A DNA stretch of 64,000 nucleotides from Heyndrickxia oleronia (GTDB lineage: Bacteria; Bacillota; Bacilli; Bacillales; Bacillaceae_C): contig NZ_CP065424.1 in the NCBI RefSeq assembly GCF_017809215.1, forward strand, positions 3,442,001 to 3,506,000, given 5' to 3'. The position numbers and the translations under genes are program-made. Below the pieces are notes generated by a model, which saw only the letters and a list, made by a program, of their open reading frames with translations, did no database searches and was not told the origin of the DNA. Shown piece by piece: positions 35,361 to 45,959 of this stretch; position 1 is the stretch's first letter, and each line of letters begins with the position of its first letter.

Positions 35361-36385
35361 AGAACTTTCGACCCCTCTTTCGGTATGCTTGTTTCATACA
35401 GCAAGCAAGATACCTCATGACCATACTCCACTTCTTTTAATTGTGGTGATATAGTTTTGCATTCTGGTAATGCTTTTGGACATCTATTAGCAAAACGACA
35501 ACCTACTTGAGGCATGTTTTTAAGTGAAGGAACGATACCATCAATTGAACTTAATTTTTCTACTTCTTCATCCATTTTAGGAATTGCTCCCATTAATAAC
35601 TCTGTGTATGGGTGTTTTGGGTTATGGAATAATGTATCAACATCAGTTCTTTCAACAATCTTCCCTGCATACATTACTATTACTTCATCACACATTTCTG
35701 CAACAACACCAAGATCATGGGTAATTAAAATGATCGCCATATTATTGATTTCTTGAATTTCTTTTAATAGATCTAGAATTTGCGCTTGTACTGTTACATC
35801 TAAAGCGGTTGTTGGTTCATCAGCAATTAATAGCTTTGGTTGACATGCGATTGCAATTGCAATCATCACACGCTGCCTCATTCCACCTGATAATTGATGT
35901 GGGTATTCATCAACAATTTTTTCAGGACGAGATATACCAACACTTTTTAATAAAGCTATTGATTTCAACCTTGCTTCTTTTTTTGAAATTTTCATATGAT
36001 TAAAGAGGGTTTCCTGAAGTTGATAGCCGATGGTGAATACAGGATTTAATGATGTCATTGGTTCTTGGAAAATCATTGAAACATCTTTTCCACGTATTTT
36101 GTTCATTTCTTTATCAGATAAATGTTCAATGTTTTTCCCCTCAAAAACAATCTCACCATTTCGAACAGATCCAATTCCTTTTGGTAACAGCTTCATGACG
36201 GACAAGGACATTACACTTTTACCACATCCAGATTCACCTACTACTCCGACAATTTGCTTTGGTTTTACAGTAAACGATACATTATCTACTGCATTATATT
36301 GTTCGCCATCTATCATGAACGCAGTTTCCAAGTTTTTCACCTGTAAGATTGGTGTCTGGATATCAATGTTAGTTTTTGTCTCCAT
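35357..36385 (-). CDS. appD: Oligopeptide transporter ATPase AppD (copy II)
   Basis: ABC ATPase partner of AppF, 342 aa. Walker [10 protein letters not shown], signature [17 protein letters not shown], Walker [14 protein letters not shown] and [10 protein letters not shown] are intact. The C-terminal [15 protein letters not shown] is again Cys-rich. It is first in operon copy II, with a recognisable promoter 50-80 bases upstream, so this operon can be expressed separately from copy I. Confidence 0.93.
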   Translation of the reverse strand: METKTNIDIQTPILQVKNLETAFMIDGEQYNAVDNVSFTVKPKQIVGVVGESGCGKSVMSLSVMKLLPKGIGSVRNGEIVFEGKNIEHLSDKEMNKIRGKDVSMIFQEPMTSLNPVFTIGYQLQETLFNHMKISKKEARLKSIALLKSVGISRPEKIVDEYPHQLSGGMRQRVMIAIAIACQPKLLIADEPTTALDVTVQAQILDLLKEIQEINNMAIILITHDLGVVAEMCDEVIVMYAGKIVERTDVDTLFHNPKHPYTELLMGAIPKMDEEVEKLSSIDGIVPSLKNMPQVGCRFANRCPKALPECKTISPQLKEVEYGHEVSCLLYETSIPKEGSKVL

Positions 36386-36437
36386 GTATACACCCCAAAC
36401 TCATTAATTATTCTGAATGTTATTATATTTGAATAAA

Positions 36438-36466
36438 ATATTATTACAATACGATTACATTTGCAA
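36438..36466 (-). promoter_or_regulatory. Promoter of app operon copy II
   Basis: TTGCAA (36461-36466), a 17-base spacer and TAATAT (36438-36443) on the - strand. Operon copy I has the same two hexamers and spacing, which supports both. The remaining DNA up to 36620 is AT-rich and otherwise empty. Confidence 0.65.
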
Positions 36467-36620
36467 GACTTTTTTAAAATTTTAAACTAGATTGAAGGTT
36501 TATTATATTGAAATAAATTGGTTATTTGTAGGATTTTATAGATTTATGTAGTAATAAACACAGAATAAAGAGGGATTAAAAATAATAGAAACTATTTGTA
36601 AATTTGTAAATGAACAAAAA

Positions 36621-36648
36621 AAATCCCCACCAAATATGGTTGGGAATT
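36621..36648 (-). terminator. Terminator of app operon copy I
   Basis: Stem CCCCACC / GGTTGGG with an AAATAT loop and a long T-run on the - strand, placed as in copy II. Confidence 0.78.
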
Positions 36649-36652
36649 ATTT

Positions 36653-37555
36653 TTATGATTTCGGATTAAGTGCATCTTTCAACCCTTCACCAATAAAGTT
36701 GATAGAAAGAATGGTTAACGTAATGATGATAGCTGGTGGTGCCCAAATCCAAGTTTTATATTGTAAAACATCTGGCTCTTTTGATGAGGATAACATATTC
36801 CCCCAGCTAGGAACCTCTTGTGGTACACCAAATCCTAAATAACTTAACCCTGCTTCTGCAACAATCATCGATGCAAATGTGATACTAGCTTGAACAATAA
36901 TTGTAGATAAAACATTTGGTAGTAGATGTTTAATAATTATTTTTGAGGATGAACATCCGATTGATACGGATGATAATACATATTCATTTTCTTTCTCTGC
37001 TAATATTTTACTTCGTACAATACGTGCAACTCCACCCCAACTTAAAAAGCTGATGACAATTATTAAGACCCAAAGGCCAGAAACTTTTCCAAATAGTATA
37101 GTATTTAATACAATAACGAAAACAAGAAACGGGAAGTTCAATACAAAATCGACAAAACGCATGAGAAGACTATCAACTATTCCACCGAAGTATCCTGCTA
37201 TTGAACCAACAAGGGTACCAAATAATATTACTAAGAATGTACATGATAAACCTACTAATAATGATACTCTACCACCGTACAATAATCTTGTAAAAACATC
37301 TCGTCCACTTTTATCAGTTCCTAAAAAATGGTCAGAAGAAGGGGAAAGTGACATCTGGCTTATATTAACCTTTGTTATGTCCTGTGTTGTAATAAATGGT
37401 GCAATGATAGAAATGACCATTACGATTAATAAAAAGATTAAGCTGATCATTGCAAGTTTATTTTTCATGAATTTTCTCCGAGCTATTGCCCATGGAGAAG
37501 CACTTTTTGGTTTGCTAGTCATAATTTGATTTGTTTTCTCAGTTACAGTTTCCAT
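36653..37555 (-). CDS. appC: Oligopeptide ABC transporter permease AppC (copy I)
   Basis: 300-aa permease, the same length as its copy II partner and alignable without gaps. It begins METVTEKTNQIMTSKPK and carries the same core, including ARIVRSKILAEKENEY and LSYLGFGVPQEVPSWG. It has the extra N-terminal membrane segment typical of the DppC/OppC group. It lies at the end of operon copy I, 12 bases after appB. Differences from copy II are mostly Ile/Val/Leu exchanges, and synonymous codons have diverged widely. Confidence 0.92.
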   Translation of the reverse strand: METVTEKTNQIMTSKPKSASPWAIARRKFMKNKLAMISLIFLLIVMVISIIAPFITTQDITKVNISQMSLSPSSDHFLGTDKSGRDVFTRLLYGGRVSLLVGLSCTFLVILFGTLVGSIAGYFGGIVDSLLMRFVDFVLNFPFLVFVIVLNTILFGKVSGLWVLIIVISFLSWGGVARIVRSKILAEKENEYVLSSVSIGCSSSKIIIKHLLPNVLSTIIVQASITFASMIVAEAGLSYLGFGVPQEVPSWGNMLSSSKEPDVLQYKTWIWAPPAIIITLTILSINFIGEGLKDALNPKS

Positions 37556-37566
37556 GTCATTCCCCC

Positions 37567-38532
37567 CTATTCTAAACGTATTCGTGGATCTACGACCCCG
37601 TATAATATATCAGCAATTAAATTCCCGAATAATGTTAAAAACGAGAACATCATTGTCAAAGTCATTAGTACTGGATAGTCACTTGTAGTTACTGATTCGA
37701 TAAATAATTGACCTAGTCCAGGATAAGTAAAAATTGTTTCTGTAATAATTGCTCCACTAATAATTGATACAATATCAAAACCTAAAAACGTTATTAATGG
37801 AATAATTGAGTTTCTTAAAATATGAACATTATAGATTTTATTTTCTTTTGTACCTTTTGCTCTCGCAGTACGAACAAAATCTTTGCGGCTATTTTCAATA
37901 ATATCATTTCGCAAAAACTGAGTATAACTTGCGGTACTTAATAAACCGAGAATTAATGCTGGTAAAATCACATGATGAAAACGACTTAACCAATATCCCA
38001 CTGTTCCATCAGTTACTGTAATATCAACAGAGCCATTTGAAGGAAACAGATTCAATTGGAATGAGAAAAAGTAAATTGCGAAAACACCTGCTACAAACGA
38101 AGGTATTGCTAACCCAAGATAATTTAACCCACCTATTAAGTTATCCCCTAATGTATGAGGTTTTCTTCCTGCATAGGAACCCATTAAAAAAGCTAGTATA
38201 TAAGTTATTACTAAAGATGTTAATCCTAAAAATATTGTATTAGGCAATCTATCACCAATTACATCTGAAACCGCCATTTTATAACGCGTAGACTTCCCAA
38301 AATCCCCTTGAACAAAATCTGAAATCCAACGAAAATATTGAACATAAATCGGATCATTATACCCTAATTTTTCTCGCATTTGCTCAATATATTCCGGATT
38401 TGTATTATTAGGATCTATTTCTCCACTGAAGGAGTCCCCTGGCATTAATTGTGCCAGGGTAAAAACCACAATGGAGATAAGGAGTAACATTGGAATCATG
38501 GCCAATATTCTTCTAATGCTATACTTCAACAT
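37567..38532 (-). CDS. appB: Oligopeptide ABC transporter permease AppB (copy I)
   Basis: 321-aa permease. I use the ATG giving MLKYSIRRILAM, 7 bases after AAGGAG, as in copy II. The loop TARAKGTKENKIYNVHILRN and membrane segments match copy II position for position. A small difference is in the lipid-exposed segments and near MPGDSFSGEIDPNNTN in the first extracellular loop, which faces the binding protein. It forms the pore with AppC. Confidence 0.92.
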   Translation of the reverse strand: MLKYSIRRILAMIPMLLLISIVVFTLAQLMPGDSFSGEIDPNNTNPEYIEQMREKLGYNDPIYVQYFRWISDFVQGDFGKSTRYKMAVSDVIGDRLPNTIFLGLTSLVITYILAFLMGSYAGRKPHTLGDNLIGGLNYLGLAIPSFVAGVFAIYFFSFQLNLFPSNGSVDITVTDGTVGYWLSRFHHVILPALILGLLSTASYTQFLRNDIIENSRKDFVRTARAKGTKENKIYNVHILRNSIIPLITFLGFDIVSIISGAIITETIFTYPGLGQLFIESVTTSDYPVLMTLTMMFSFLTLFGNLIADILYGVVDPRIRLE

Positions 38533-38575
38533 GTTCATTCTCCTTATCTGCTACAGCTTAAGATAAATAAAATAA

Positions 38576-40282
38576 TTATTGTTCAAGCCACCATTCATGA
38601 GGGCTGTTTGTTCCTGATACATCTAAAGTTAAACCATGAAGACGTTTACTAGCTGCATAAACCTCATCAGTTTCACCAATCGGAATCATTGGTAATTCTT
38701 CATTGACAAGCTTTTGCCATTCAACATATAGTTGTTTACGTTTTTCTTGATCTGTACCTACAATGCTTACATCTAATGCATCAGCTAACAATTGATCATT
38801 CTTTTCGTTAACCCAACGTGGATAGTTCCAAAGTGCAGTAGAAGTCCAAAGACCAGATGGATCTGGGTCTGTACCAGTACTCCAACCTCCGTAGAATACT
38901 TCCATTGATTTATCAGCTTTTTCAAGCATATCGTAGTATAGGTTAGAATCGATCATTTTTAATGTTGTTTTTAAGCCAACTGCTTCCCAATATTGAGTAA
39001 GTGCTTTTGCACGTGCTTCAAATGTTGGATTATCTGTTGCATAGTGACTGAAGTTAACTACGAATTTCTTACCTTTCGGATCTTCACGGAAACCATCTCC
39101 GTCAACATCTTTGTAACCAGCCTTATCTAATAATTCTTCAGCTTTCTTTGGATCATATTCGTATTGATTTGGTAACTCACTATCATCAGCAGCGATCCAG
39201 TGTGCAGTTGGTACTGGACGATTTACTGGTTTACCTAAACCAAAGAAGAATGCTTTCGTCCATTCTTCACGATTAATCGCATATGCCATCGCTTGACGAA
39301 GTTCTTTATTTTGATATTTATCATAGTTCATTACATTCTTTTTACCATCCCAAGTCCCCATTCTAAAGCCAACATAGAAGTAAGATAAACCTGGTGCTTT
39401 TAATATTTCTACATTCTTAAGTTTTTTCACTTCTTCGTAGTTACTTGGATGGAAATTAGTCATATCAAGTTGGTTATTTTTAAGTTCACCAATAACGAGA
39501 CTTGGATCAATAACTTTTAATACAATCTTTTCGATATGTGGCTTACCTTGCCAATAATCTTCATTACGTACAAATTCAATTGATTCTCCAGGAACAATTT
39601 TAGTCACTTTAAATGGACCTGTTCCAATTGGATTTTGACGAACTTGTGGTGATGCAGACATATCTTTTACGGCTACACCTTCAAATTCTTTTCTTGATAA
39701 CGGATATGTCCAAACATTTTCAAGATTGTTTACACGAGCTTTATCGAATGTAATTTCAATATTATAGTCATCGATCTTTTTAAGACCAGAAATTTCTTTT
39801 GCTTTTCCTTCGTGATATGCTGGTGCTCCTTCAATTGTCTCAACATTTGTATAACGAGGACCATCATAATCCTTATCTGCAATTGTTTCTAAAGCAAAAA
39901 TCCAATCATCAACTGTTAATTCTTCGCCATTTTGCCATTTTACACCTTTTTTAAAGGTGAATTTAAATACTTTATTATCTTTTGTTTCCCATGAAGCAAT
40001 ATTTGGCACAGGCTTTAAATTTTCATCATATGTAATTAATCCATCTTGAATAAAATCTAAAACTTGGGCATCAACAGTGTCTTGATAAAAGTTAATATTA
40101 TATAACCCCTTTGGAGCACTATCTAATGCATAAATCATTGTTCCGCCATCTTTTGGTCCACTTGAAGCAGATTTCTTACCATCAGTTGATTCACTTGTTT
40201 TCTCTTTACCACCACATGCTGCTAGAAACATAGACATAACTAGCATTAGTGCAGTAAGTAATAGTATTGATTTTCTTTTCAA
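38576..40282 (-). CDS. appA: Oligopeptide-binding lipoprotein AppA (copy I)
   Basis: 568-aa SBP family 5 lipoprotein. The signal is MKRKSILLLTALMLVMS with lipobox LAAC (Cys23). It has a shorter hydrophilic linker after the Cys than copy II, then the same fold (GGTMIYALDSAPKGLYNINF). I take TTG 40282 as start, after GGGGGGA; an ATG five codons upstream overlaps that site. Divergence from copy II is concentrated in the linker and scattered surface sites. It delivers oligopeptides to AppBC. Confidence 0.93.
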   Translation of the reverse strand: MKRKSILLLTALMLVMSMFLAACGGKEKTSESTDGKKSASSGPKDGGTMIYALDSAPKGLYNINFYQDTVDAQVLDFIQDGLITYDENLKPVPNIASWETKDNKVFKFTFKKGVKWQNGEELTVDDWIFALETIADKDYDGPRYTNVETIEGAPAYHEGKAKEISGLKKIDDYNIEITFDKARVNNLENVWTYPLSRKEFEGVAVKDMSASPQVRQNPIGTGPFKVTKIVPGESIEFVRNEDYWQGKPHIEKIVLKVIDPSLVIGELKNNQLDMTNFHPSNYEEVKKLKNVEILKAPGLSYFYVGFRMGTWDGKKNVMNYDKYQNKELRQAMAYAINREEWTKAFFFGLGKPVNRPVPTAHWIAADDSELPNQYEYDPKKAEELLDKAGYKDVDGDGFREDPKGKKFVVNFSHYATDNPTFEARAKALTQYWEAVGLKTTLKMIDSNLYYDMLEKADKSMEVFYGGWSTGTDPDPSGLWTSTALWNYPRWVNEKNDQLLADALDVSIVGTDQEKRKQLYVEWQKLVNEELPMIPIGETDEVYAASKRLHGLTLDVSGTNSPHEWWLEQ

Positions 40283-40306
40283 GGTATTTCCCCCCATTTT
40301 TTCTCT

Positions 40307-41326
40307 TTAGTTATATAGAATACATGCTACTTGATGTCCGGGTTTCACCTCCTTTAAAGTAGGCTTAACCTTCGAACACTCCTCTTTCGCAACGGGACAT
40401 CTTGTATGAAAGGGACATCCTGTTGGTGGATTAGCGGGCGAAGGTACATCCCCCTGTAAAACAATTCTCTCTTTTCGTTTCCGAGGATCTGGTTCTGGAA
40501 TCGCAGAAATCAATGCTTGTGTATATGGGTGTAGAGGCTCAGAATATAGGCTATCCTTGTCAGCAAGCTCTACTAAATTACCAAGATACATAACCCCAAT
40601 TCGGTCACTCATATGTTTCACAACACTTAAATCATGGGCAATGAATAAAAAGGTTAAGTCAAACTCGTCTTGCAATTCTTTTAATAGATTCAGTACCTGT
40701 GATTGAACGGATACGTCAAGGGCCGATACAGGCTCGTCCGCAATAATTAATTTCGGCTTTAATGCCAATGCCCTCGCAATCCCGATTCTTTGTCGTTGAC
40801 CACCTGAAAATTCATGTGGGTACTTATAATAAGCATCCTCTGGTAAACCAACTCGTTTAAGAAGACTCATTACTTCGTCTTTTAAATCTTTTAAACTCTT
40901 ATTTGAAAAGTTTCTAATTGGTTCAGATACAATATCTCCAACCATTTGTTTCGGATTTAACGAGGCATACGGATCCTGAAAGACCATTTGAAAATCTTTT
41001 CTCGCTAAGCGCAAATCCTTACCGGAAAGATTAGTAATATCCTTTCCATCGAAAATAATTTTTCCAGATGTAGGACTTAACAAGCGTAATATCGTTCTTC
41101 CAGTTGTAGACTTTCCACAACCTGATTCTCCAACTAATCCTAATGTTTCACCTTTTCCAATCGTGAAACTCACATCATCAACGGCTTTAACGTTTCCTAC
41201 TGTCCGTTTAAAAAATCCACCTTTAATCGGATAGTACGTCTTAAGATTTTGAATCTCCAACAGATTGCCATTTTTCAGTTTTTTATTTGAGGCTTTTTCC
41301 TCAATATTATTTACCGTCATACTCAT
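40307..41326 (-). CDS. appF: Oligopeptide transporter ATPase AppF (copy I)
   Basis: 339-aa ABC ATPase with Walker [37 protein letters not shown] and IAHDLSVV. Its N-terminus is about ten residues longer than that of copy II ([20 protein letters not shown]). The ATG overlaps the AppD stop by one base (TAATG). The Cys-rich C-terminal segment (GCPFHTRCPVAKEEC) is conserved. Confidence 0.93.
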   Translation of the reverse strand: MSMTVNNIEEKASNKKLKNGNLLEIQNLKTYYPIKGGFFKRTVGNVKAVDDVSFTIGKGETLGLVGESGCGKSTTGRTILRLLSPTSGKIIFDGKDITNLSGKDLRLARKDFQMVFQDPYASLNPKQMVGDIVSEPIRNFSNKSLKDLKDEVMSLLKRVGLPEDAYYKYPHEFSGGQRQRIGIARALALKPKLIIADEPVSALDVSVQSQVLNLLKELQDEFDLTFLFIAHDLSVVKHMSDRIGVMYLGNLVELADKDSLYSEPLHPYTQALISAIPEPDPRKRKERIVLQGDVPSPANPPTGCPFHTRCPVAKEECSKVKPTLKEVKPGHQVACILYN

Positions 41327-42351
41327 TAAACCATTGCCCCCTCTTTTGGTTTGCTTGTTTCATAAAGCAAACAGGAAACCTCATGACCCGCTTCAATTTC
41401 CGCAAGCTGCGGTGTTATTGTTTTGCATTCTGGCATTGCTTTCGGGCAACGATTCGCAAAACGACAGCCTACTTGAGGCATCTTTTGAAGCGAAGGAACG
41501 ATCCCCTCAATCGTACTTAATGTTTCTACCTCTTCATCCATTTTCGGAATTGCATTCATAAGCAATTCTGTATATGGGTGTTTTGGATTGTGAAATAATG
41601 TATCAACATCTGTTCTCTCAACGATCTTCCCTGCATACATGACGATTACTTCGTCACACATTTCAGCAACGACTCCCAAGTCGTGAGTGATCATAATAAC
41701 AGCCATATCGTTCACTTCTTGGATTTCTTTCAATAAATCTAAGATTTGTGCTTGAACCGTAACATCTAAAGCTGTTGTTGGTTCATCAGCAATTAACAGC
41801 TTAGGTTGGCATGCAATGGCAATGGCAATCATGACACGTTGTCTCATACCACCAGATAATTGATGCGGGTATTCATCAACAATTTTTTCTGGTCGAGAGA
41901 TACCAACACTTTTCAATAAAGCAATGCTTTTTTCACGCGCTTCTTTTTTTGAAATGCTCATATGGTTAAAAAGTGTCTCTTGTAATTGATAACCAATTGT
42001 AAAAACTGGATTCAAAGATGTCATTGGCTCTTGGAAAATCATTGATATATCTTTTCCACGAATCTTATTCATTTCTTTGTCCGACATCTGTGCAATATTT
42101 TTCCCCTCGAATACAACCTCACCATTACGAATTGAACCAATTCCCTTAGGAAGAAGCTTCATTACTGATAAGGACATTACACTCTTTCCGCAACCGGATT
42201 CTCCTACAACACCAACAATTTGTTTTGGCTTCACACTGAAGGATACATTATCAACTGCATTATATAATTTGCCTTCAATACTGAAGGCTGTTTCTAAATT
42301 CCTCACCTCAAGTAGTGGTGATTGATTTTTTAAGTTTGCTTCCGTGCTCAT
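41326..42351 (-). CDS. appD: Oligopeptide transporter ATPase AppD (copy I)
   Basis: 341-aa ABC ATPase, first gene of operon copy I. Walker [40 protein letters not shown] and ITHDLGVV are intact. GAGGTG lies 6 bases before the ATG. Together with AppF it powers the AppBC channel. The gene order D-F-A-B-C and the neighbours yjaZ and yjbA identify the system as App rather than Opp (whose order is A-B-C-D-F). Confidence 0.93.
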   Translation of the reverse strand: MSTEANLKNQSPLLEVRNLETAFSIEGKLYNAVDNVSFSVKPKQIVGVVGESGCGKSVMSLSVMKLLPKGIGSIRNGEVVFEGKNIAQMSDKEMNKIRGKDISMIFQEPMTSLNPVFTIGYQLQETLFNHMSISKKEAREKSIALLKSVGISRPEKIVDEYPHQLSGGMRQRVMIAIAIACQPKLLIADEPTTALDVTVQAQILDLLKEIQEVNDMAVIMITHDLGVVAEMCDEVIVMYAGKIVERTDVDTLFHNPKHPYTELLMNAIPKMDEEVETLSTIEGIVPSLQKMPQVGCRFANRCPKAMPECKTITPQLAEIEAGHEVSCLLYETSKPKEGAMV

Positions 42352-42405
42352 TCGCTACACCTCAAACTTCTTAATTATTCAGACAAGTTGCTATATTTAA
42401 ATAGT

Positions 42406-42434
42406 ATATTATTATAGTTCGACAATAATTGCAA
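42406..42434 (-). promoter_or_regulatory. Promoter of app operon copy I
   Basis: TTGCAA (42429-42434), 17 bases, TAATAT (42406-42411) on the - strand, identical in hexamers and spacing to the copy II promoter although the flanks differ. Confidence 0.65.
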
Positions 42435-42479
42435 TATTTTTTTATTTGAAATATCACAATTTGCCGAATAATAGTAAAA

Positions 42480-42500
42480 AAACCCATATATTATGGGTTT
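42480..42500 (-). terminator. Terminator of yjaZ
   Basis: AAACCCATA / TATGGGTTT stem with a 3-base loop and T-run on the - strand. It overlaps the last bases of the yjaZ stop codon. Confidence 0.8.
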
Positions 42501-43290
42501 AATCATTAAAAATATTACTAAAGTTTAAATTTTCTGAAGGAACTGAAAACAGTTTATTAATAGAATATATAGTTTTTTTATTATATTCAGAAATTATCTT
42601 ATATCCTATAGCATATCCAATCATATGGGGTACAAGCTTTCTTCCAAAAAGTAAATCATCATGTAATGGATTTATCTTCTTTAATGTTAATCTACTTTCA
42701 AAGTCACTTTTCCAAAACTTTTTTAACATCTTATCACTATAGCCTTTGGTCCACTTTGCTAAATACTTTTCACCACAATAATGTTCCACTGCATACTCAG
42801 CTAACCCTTCTAATACCAAGGAGTCAAGCAATGTATAGTTCAGTGCATTCCCTTTCATATGTTGCATTCTAGTTGCATGATTATATTCATGGATGAATAA
42901 TGCTTCCCATTCTTTTTCATCATCTATTTCACCTATAAAAAATAAAATTTTATCTTTAAAAGTAACCCCTGACTTTCCATTTGTTTGGCGGATTAATCCA
43001 TGATTGTATTTGTTAATAGGTAAAATATAAATATCAATCTCAGGACCGCTCCAGAGCTTTTTGTATTTCTTATAATAGCGGTCCATCTTCTCCCATGCCT
43101 GTTTTTCCTTTAATACTTCTAATAAATCCTTTGAGCGTCTATGGGGCCGATACATACCAAAGAACTGCAAATATTCATAATAGGCACGAGAATTTTTAAT
43201 TGTGGGATCAATTTTCTTACAAATTTTTTCTGGTTGATCCATTAACTCTTCTAACCATTGATCTGTACGAATTACCCCAATAGGACCCAC
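42499..43290 (-). CDS. yjaZ: YjaZ-like zinc protease (DUF2268)
   Basis: A 263-aa protein with a gluzincin-type motif HEYNH (134-138) in LFIHEYNHATRM and the downstream LEGLAEYAVEHYCG, whose Glu may be the third zinc ligand. It has no signal peptide. It fits the DUF2268 predicted Zn-dependent protease family. The start is not settled: the first usable codon is GTG at 43290, very close to an AGAAGG site; a start a few codons in would be rarer (ATT). The place between fabF and app is that of B. subtilis yjaZ. Confidence 0.85.
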   Translation of the reverse strand: MGPIGVIRTDQWLEELMDQPEKICKKIDPTIKNSRAYYEYLQFFGMYRPHRRSKDLLEVLKEKQAWEKMDRYYKKYKKLWSGPEIDIYILPINKYNHGLIRQTNGKSGVTFKDKILFFIGEIDDEKEWEALFIHEYNHATRMQHMKGNALNYTLLDSLVLEGLAEYAVEHYCGEKYLAKWTKGYSDKMLKKFWKSDFESRLTLKKINPLHDDLLFGRKLVPHMIGYAIGYKIISEYNKKTIYSINKLFSVPSENLNFSNIFND

Positions 43291-43447
43291 CTTCTTTCGT
43301 TCTATTCAGTTTATTCTATGACTAAATAATCAAAGGGGGTCTATAAAAGCAACAAATATCCTATATTATTTTGAATCTCCAAAATTTCACAGGTAAAATA
43401 AGGGTTGTGAAGTAAAAAGTTTATGCTTTTCCTGCACCACTAAAAAA

Positions 43448-43470
43448 GGACAGGAATCAATATCCTGTCC
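43448..43470 (-). terminator. Terminator of fabF
   Basis: GGACAGGA / TCCTGTCC perfect stem with a 7-base loop, followed by TTTTTT on the - strand. Confidence 0.88.
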
Positions 43471-43482
43471 AAAACATTCATA

Positions 43483-44718
43483 TTAATATTTCTTAAATAC
43501 TATCGTTGCATTATGCCCACCAAAGCCTAATGAATTACTCATTACTACGTTAACCTCTTGTTTTCTAGCACCGTCTGATACATAATCTAAATCACATTCA
43601 GGATCCGGTGTTACTAAGTTAATCGTAGGCGGGATCATACCTTCTTTAATTGCCAATACTGAAAAGATTGCTTCAACTCCACCTGCAGCACCAAGCAAAT
43701 GACCAGTCATTGATTTTGTTGAGCTAACAGCTAGCTTGTATGCATGCTTTCCAAATACTTCTTTTACAGCCATAGTTTCGTATTTATCATTATACTCTGT
43801 ACTTGTCCCATGTGCATTAATATAATCAACTTCGTTTGGTTGGATGTTTCCATCATTTAAAGCCGCTTGCATGGCACGAACACCACCTTCACCACCTGGT
43901 GCTGGGGCTGTAATATGATGCGCATCACCTGTTGCTCCATACCCAACAATTTCTGCATAGATGTCTGCACCACGGGCAAGAGCATGTTCTAGTTCCTCAA
44001 GAATAAGAATACCTGCACCTTCACCAATGACAAACCCATCACGATTTAGATCGAATGGTCTACTCGCTGTATTTGCATCAGGATTAGTTGATAGGGCCGT
44101 ATTTGCGCAAAATCCTGCTACTGACATTCTGGTGATAGGCGCTTCTGCCCCCCCAGTAATCATAACATCTGCATCACCACGTTGAATAACTTTAAAGGCA
44201 TCGCCAATTGAGTTTGTACCTGTTGCACATGCAGTTACAGTACATGAATTAATACCTTTGGCACCTAGAAAAATAGATACTTGTCCTGCAGCCATATCAG
44301 GTATCATCATAGGTACAAAAAATGGACTGACACGACGATATCCTCGTTTTTGGAACGTTTCAAATTGATTTTCAAATGTTTCCATTCCACCAATTCCTGA
44401 ACCGATCCATACACCCACACGATTGGCATTGTCTTCATTAATGGTTAAGTTTGCATCCTTTACCGCCATCATTGAAGCAGCTATTGCATAATGTGTAAAA
44501 CGATCCATTTTCCTTGCTTCTTTTCTTTCAATATAGTTTTCAATATCAAAATCTTTTACTTCAGCAGCAACTTTAGCAGGATATTCTTCTGCATTCACTC
44601 TTGTTAATGGTCCAATACCGGATTTACCAGCAATGATATTTTCCCATGATGTTCTTGCATCATTTCCTACTGGTGATACTGCTCCTATTCCAGTAACAAC
44701 TACACGTTTATTTTCCAT
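43483..44718 (-). CDS. fabF: 3-oxoacyl-ACP synthase II FabF
   Basis: Condensing enzyme that elongates acyl-ACP with malonyl-ACP. From the ATG at 44718, after GAAGGAG, it is 411 aa. The catalytic triad is Cys164 in TACATGTNS, the His of [11 protein letters not shown] and the His of [11 protein letters not shown]. It follows fabH by 139 bases, the standard Bacillus pair. An in-frame ATG 6 codons upstream lies before the ribosome site. Confidence 0.96.
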   Translation of the reverse strand: MENKRVVVTGIGAVSPVGNDARTSWENIIAGKSGIGPLTRVNAEEYPAKVAAEVKDFDIENYIERKEARKMDRFTHYAIAASMMAVKDANLTINEDNANRVGVWIGSGIGGMETFENQFETFQKRGYRRVSPFFVPMMIPDMAAGQVSIFLGAKGINSCTVTACATGTNSIGDAFKVIQRGDADVMITGGAEAPITRMSVAGFCANTALSTNPDANTASRPFDLNRDGFVIGEGAGILILEELEHALARGADIYAEIVGYGATGDAHHITAPAPGGEGGVRAMQAALNDGNIQPNEVDYINAHGTSTEYNDKYETMAVKEVFGKHAYKLAVSSTKSMTGHLLGAAGGVEAIFSVLAIKEGMIPPTINLVTPDPECDLDYVSDGARKQEVNVVMSNSLGFGGHNATIVFKKY

Positions 44719-44857
44719 TTCTCTATCTCCTTCCAATTCAAGAAGATTATCATTTTATTTAAGCTCTTTTCTTACATTTATAGCAATCATATGCCAAATG
44801 AGCATTCGTTACTTTTAACATAATAACCCGAAATAAATGAAAGTTCCAGTTTTCTAG

Positions 44858-45796
44858 TTACCTACCCCATCGAAGTGCAATTGCACCCCATGTCAATCCA
44901 CCACCGAAACCAACTAGCACAATGACATCATCATCTTTAATTTTTCCTGCTTCATATTCTTCAACTAATGAAATTGGAATCGAAGCAGAAGAGGTATTTC
45001 CATATTTATGAACGGTTTTAGACATCTTTTCAATTGGTAATTCCAATCTTTGTCTTGAAGCTTCCATAATACGGATATTCGCTTGATGGGGAATTAGAAA
45101 ATTAACATCCTCTTTAGTTAATCCTGCTCGTTCAATGACATTAATACATGATTCACCCATTTGTCTTACAGCGAATTTAAACACTTCTCTACCATTCATA
45201 ATAATATGATTGTTTTCATCTTCATACAAGTGTTTTCTACCAGATCCATCTGCACCTAAATCAAAGGCTAATACTCCTCTTCCCTCTGAAACCGGCCCCA
45301 TTACCGCTGCACCTGCACCGTCACCAAAGAGGACAGCTGTATTACGGTCTTCCCAATTAGTAATTTTAGATAGCTTCTCCACACCAACAATCAGCACATA
45401 TTTATAAGCATTTGTTTCAATAAATTGTTTAGCCGTCACTACACCGTACATAAAACCTGAACAAGCTGCGCTTATGTCCATTGCCGCCGCTTTTTTTGCA
45501 CCTAAACGATCTTGAAGCATACACGCAACTGATGGAAAAGGTTGATCAGGTGTCACTGTTGCAACAAGAATTAGATCTAATTCTTCAGGTGCTATTCCTG
45601 CATCTTTAATCGCTTTTGCCGCAGCTTCATAAGCCATATCAGATGTATTCATATCTTTATCAGCAATTCTTCGTTCTTCAATTCCTGTTCTTGTACGAAT
45701 CCATTCATCTGATGTGTCCATCATCTTTTCTAAGTCAAAATTAGATAATACCCTCTCAGGACTAAACTTTCCTACTCCAATGATTCCTGCATTCAT
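44858..45796 (-). CDS. fabH: 3-oxoacyl-ACP synthase III FabH
   Basis: Initiates fatty-acid synthesis by joining a short, usually branched, acyl-CoA to malonyl-ACP. The 312-aa product has Cys112 in [17 protein letters not shown] and [11 protein letters not shown], the Cys-His-Asn triad. AAAGGAG precedes the ATG. It is first in fabH-fabF. In B. subtilis this operon is repressed by FapR; no clear FapR box is visible here. Confidence 0.96.
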   Translation of the reverse strand: MNAGIIGVGKFSPERVLSNFDLEKMMDTSDEWIRTRTGIEERRIADKDMNTSDMAYEAAAKAIKDAGIAPEELDLILVATVTPDQPFPSVACMLQDRLGAKKAAAMDISAACSGFMYGVVTAKQFIETNAYKYVLIVGVEKLSKITNWEDRNTAVLFGDGAGAAVMGPVSEGRGVLAFDLGADGSGRKHLYEDENNHIIMNGREVFKFAVRQMGESCINVIERAGLTKEDVNFLIPHQANIRIMEASRQRLELPIEKMSKTVHKYGNTSSASIPISLVEEYEAGKIKDDDVIVLVGFGGGLTWGAIALRWGR

Positions 45797-45922
45797 AAAG
45801 AGACATCTCCTTTATAGATGTGTTAACAAGACAAATCAAAACTATATTTTTTTGCTTTTCGCTCAACTTATTATAGGCTTTGAATTCATATTATTATTCG
45901 GTTACATTTATAGTTATTATTA

Positions 45923-45959
45923 TGACCTGCTACTAATTATAGCAGGTCGATTTTTTTTT
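45923..45959 (+). terminator. Strong + strand terminator with no gene ahead of it
   Basis: GACCTGCTA / TAGCAGGTC stem with a 7-base loop and nine T residues. No + strand gene ends here. It may stop transcription from an unannotated RNA or antisense transcription out of fabH. Confidence 0.7.

Noticed and set aside
36386..42351. The second app operon as an assembly artefact
   Set aside because: The two copies differ at many synonymous and some amino-acid positions, and have different flanks and different leader lengths, so they are not a duplicated read or contig.
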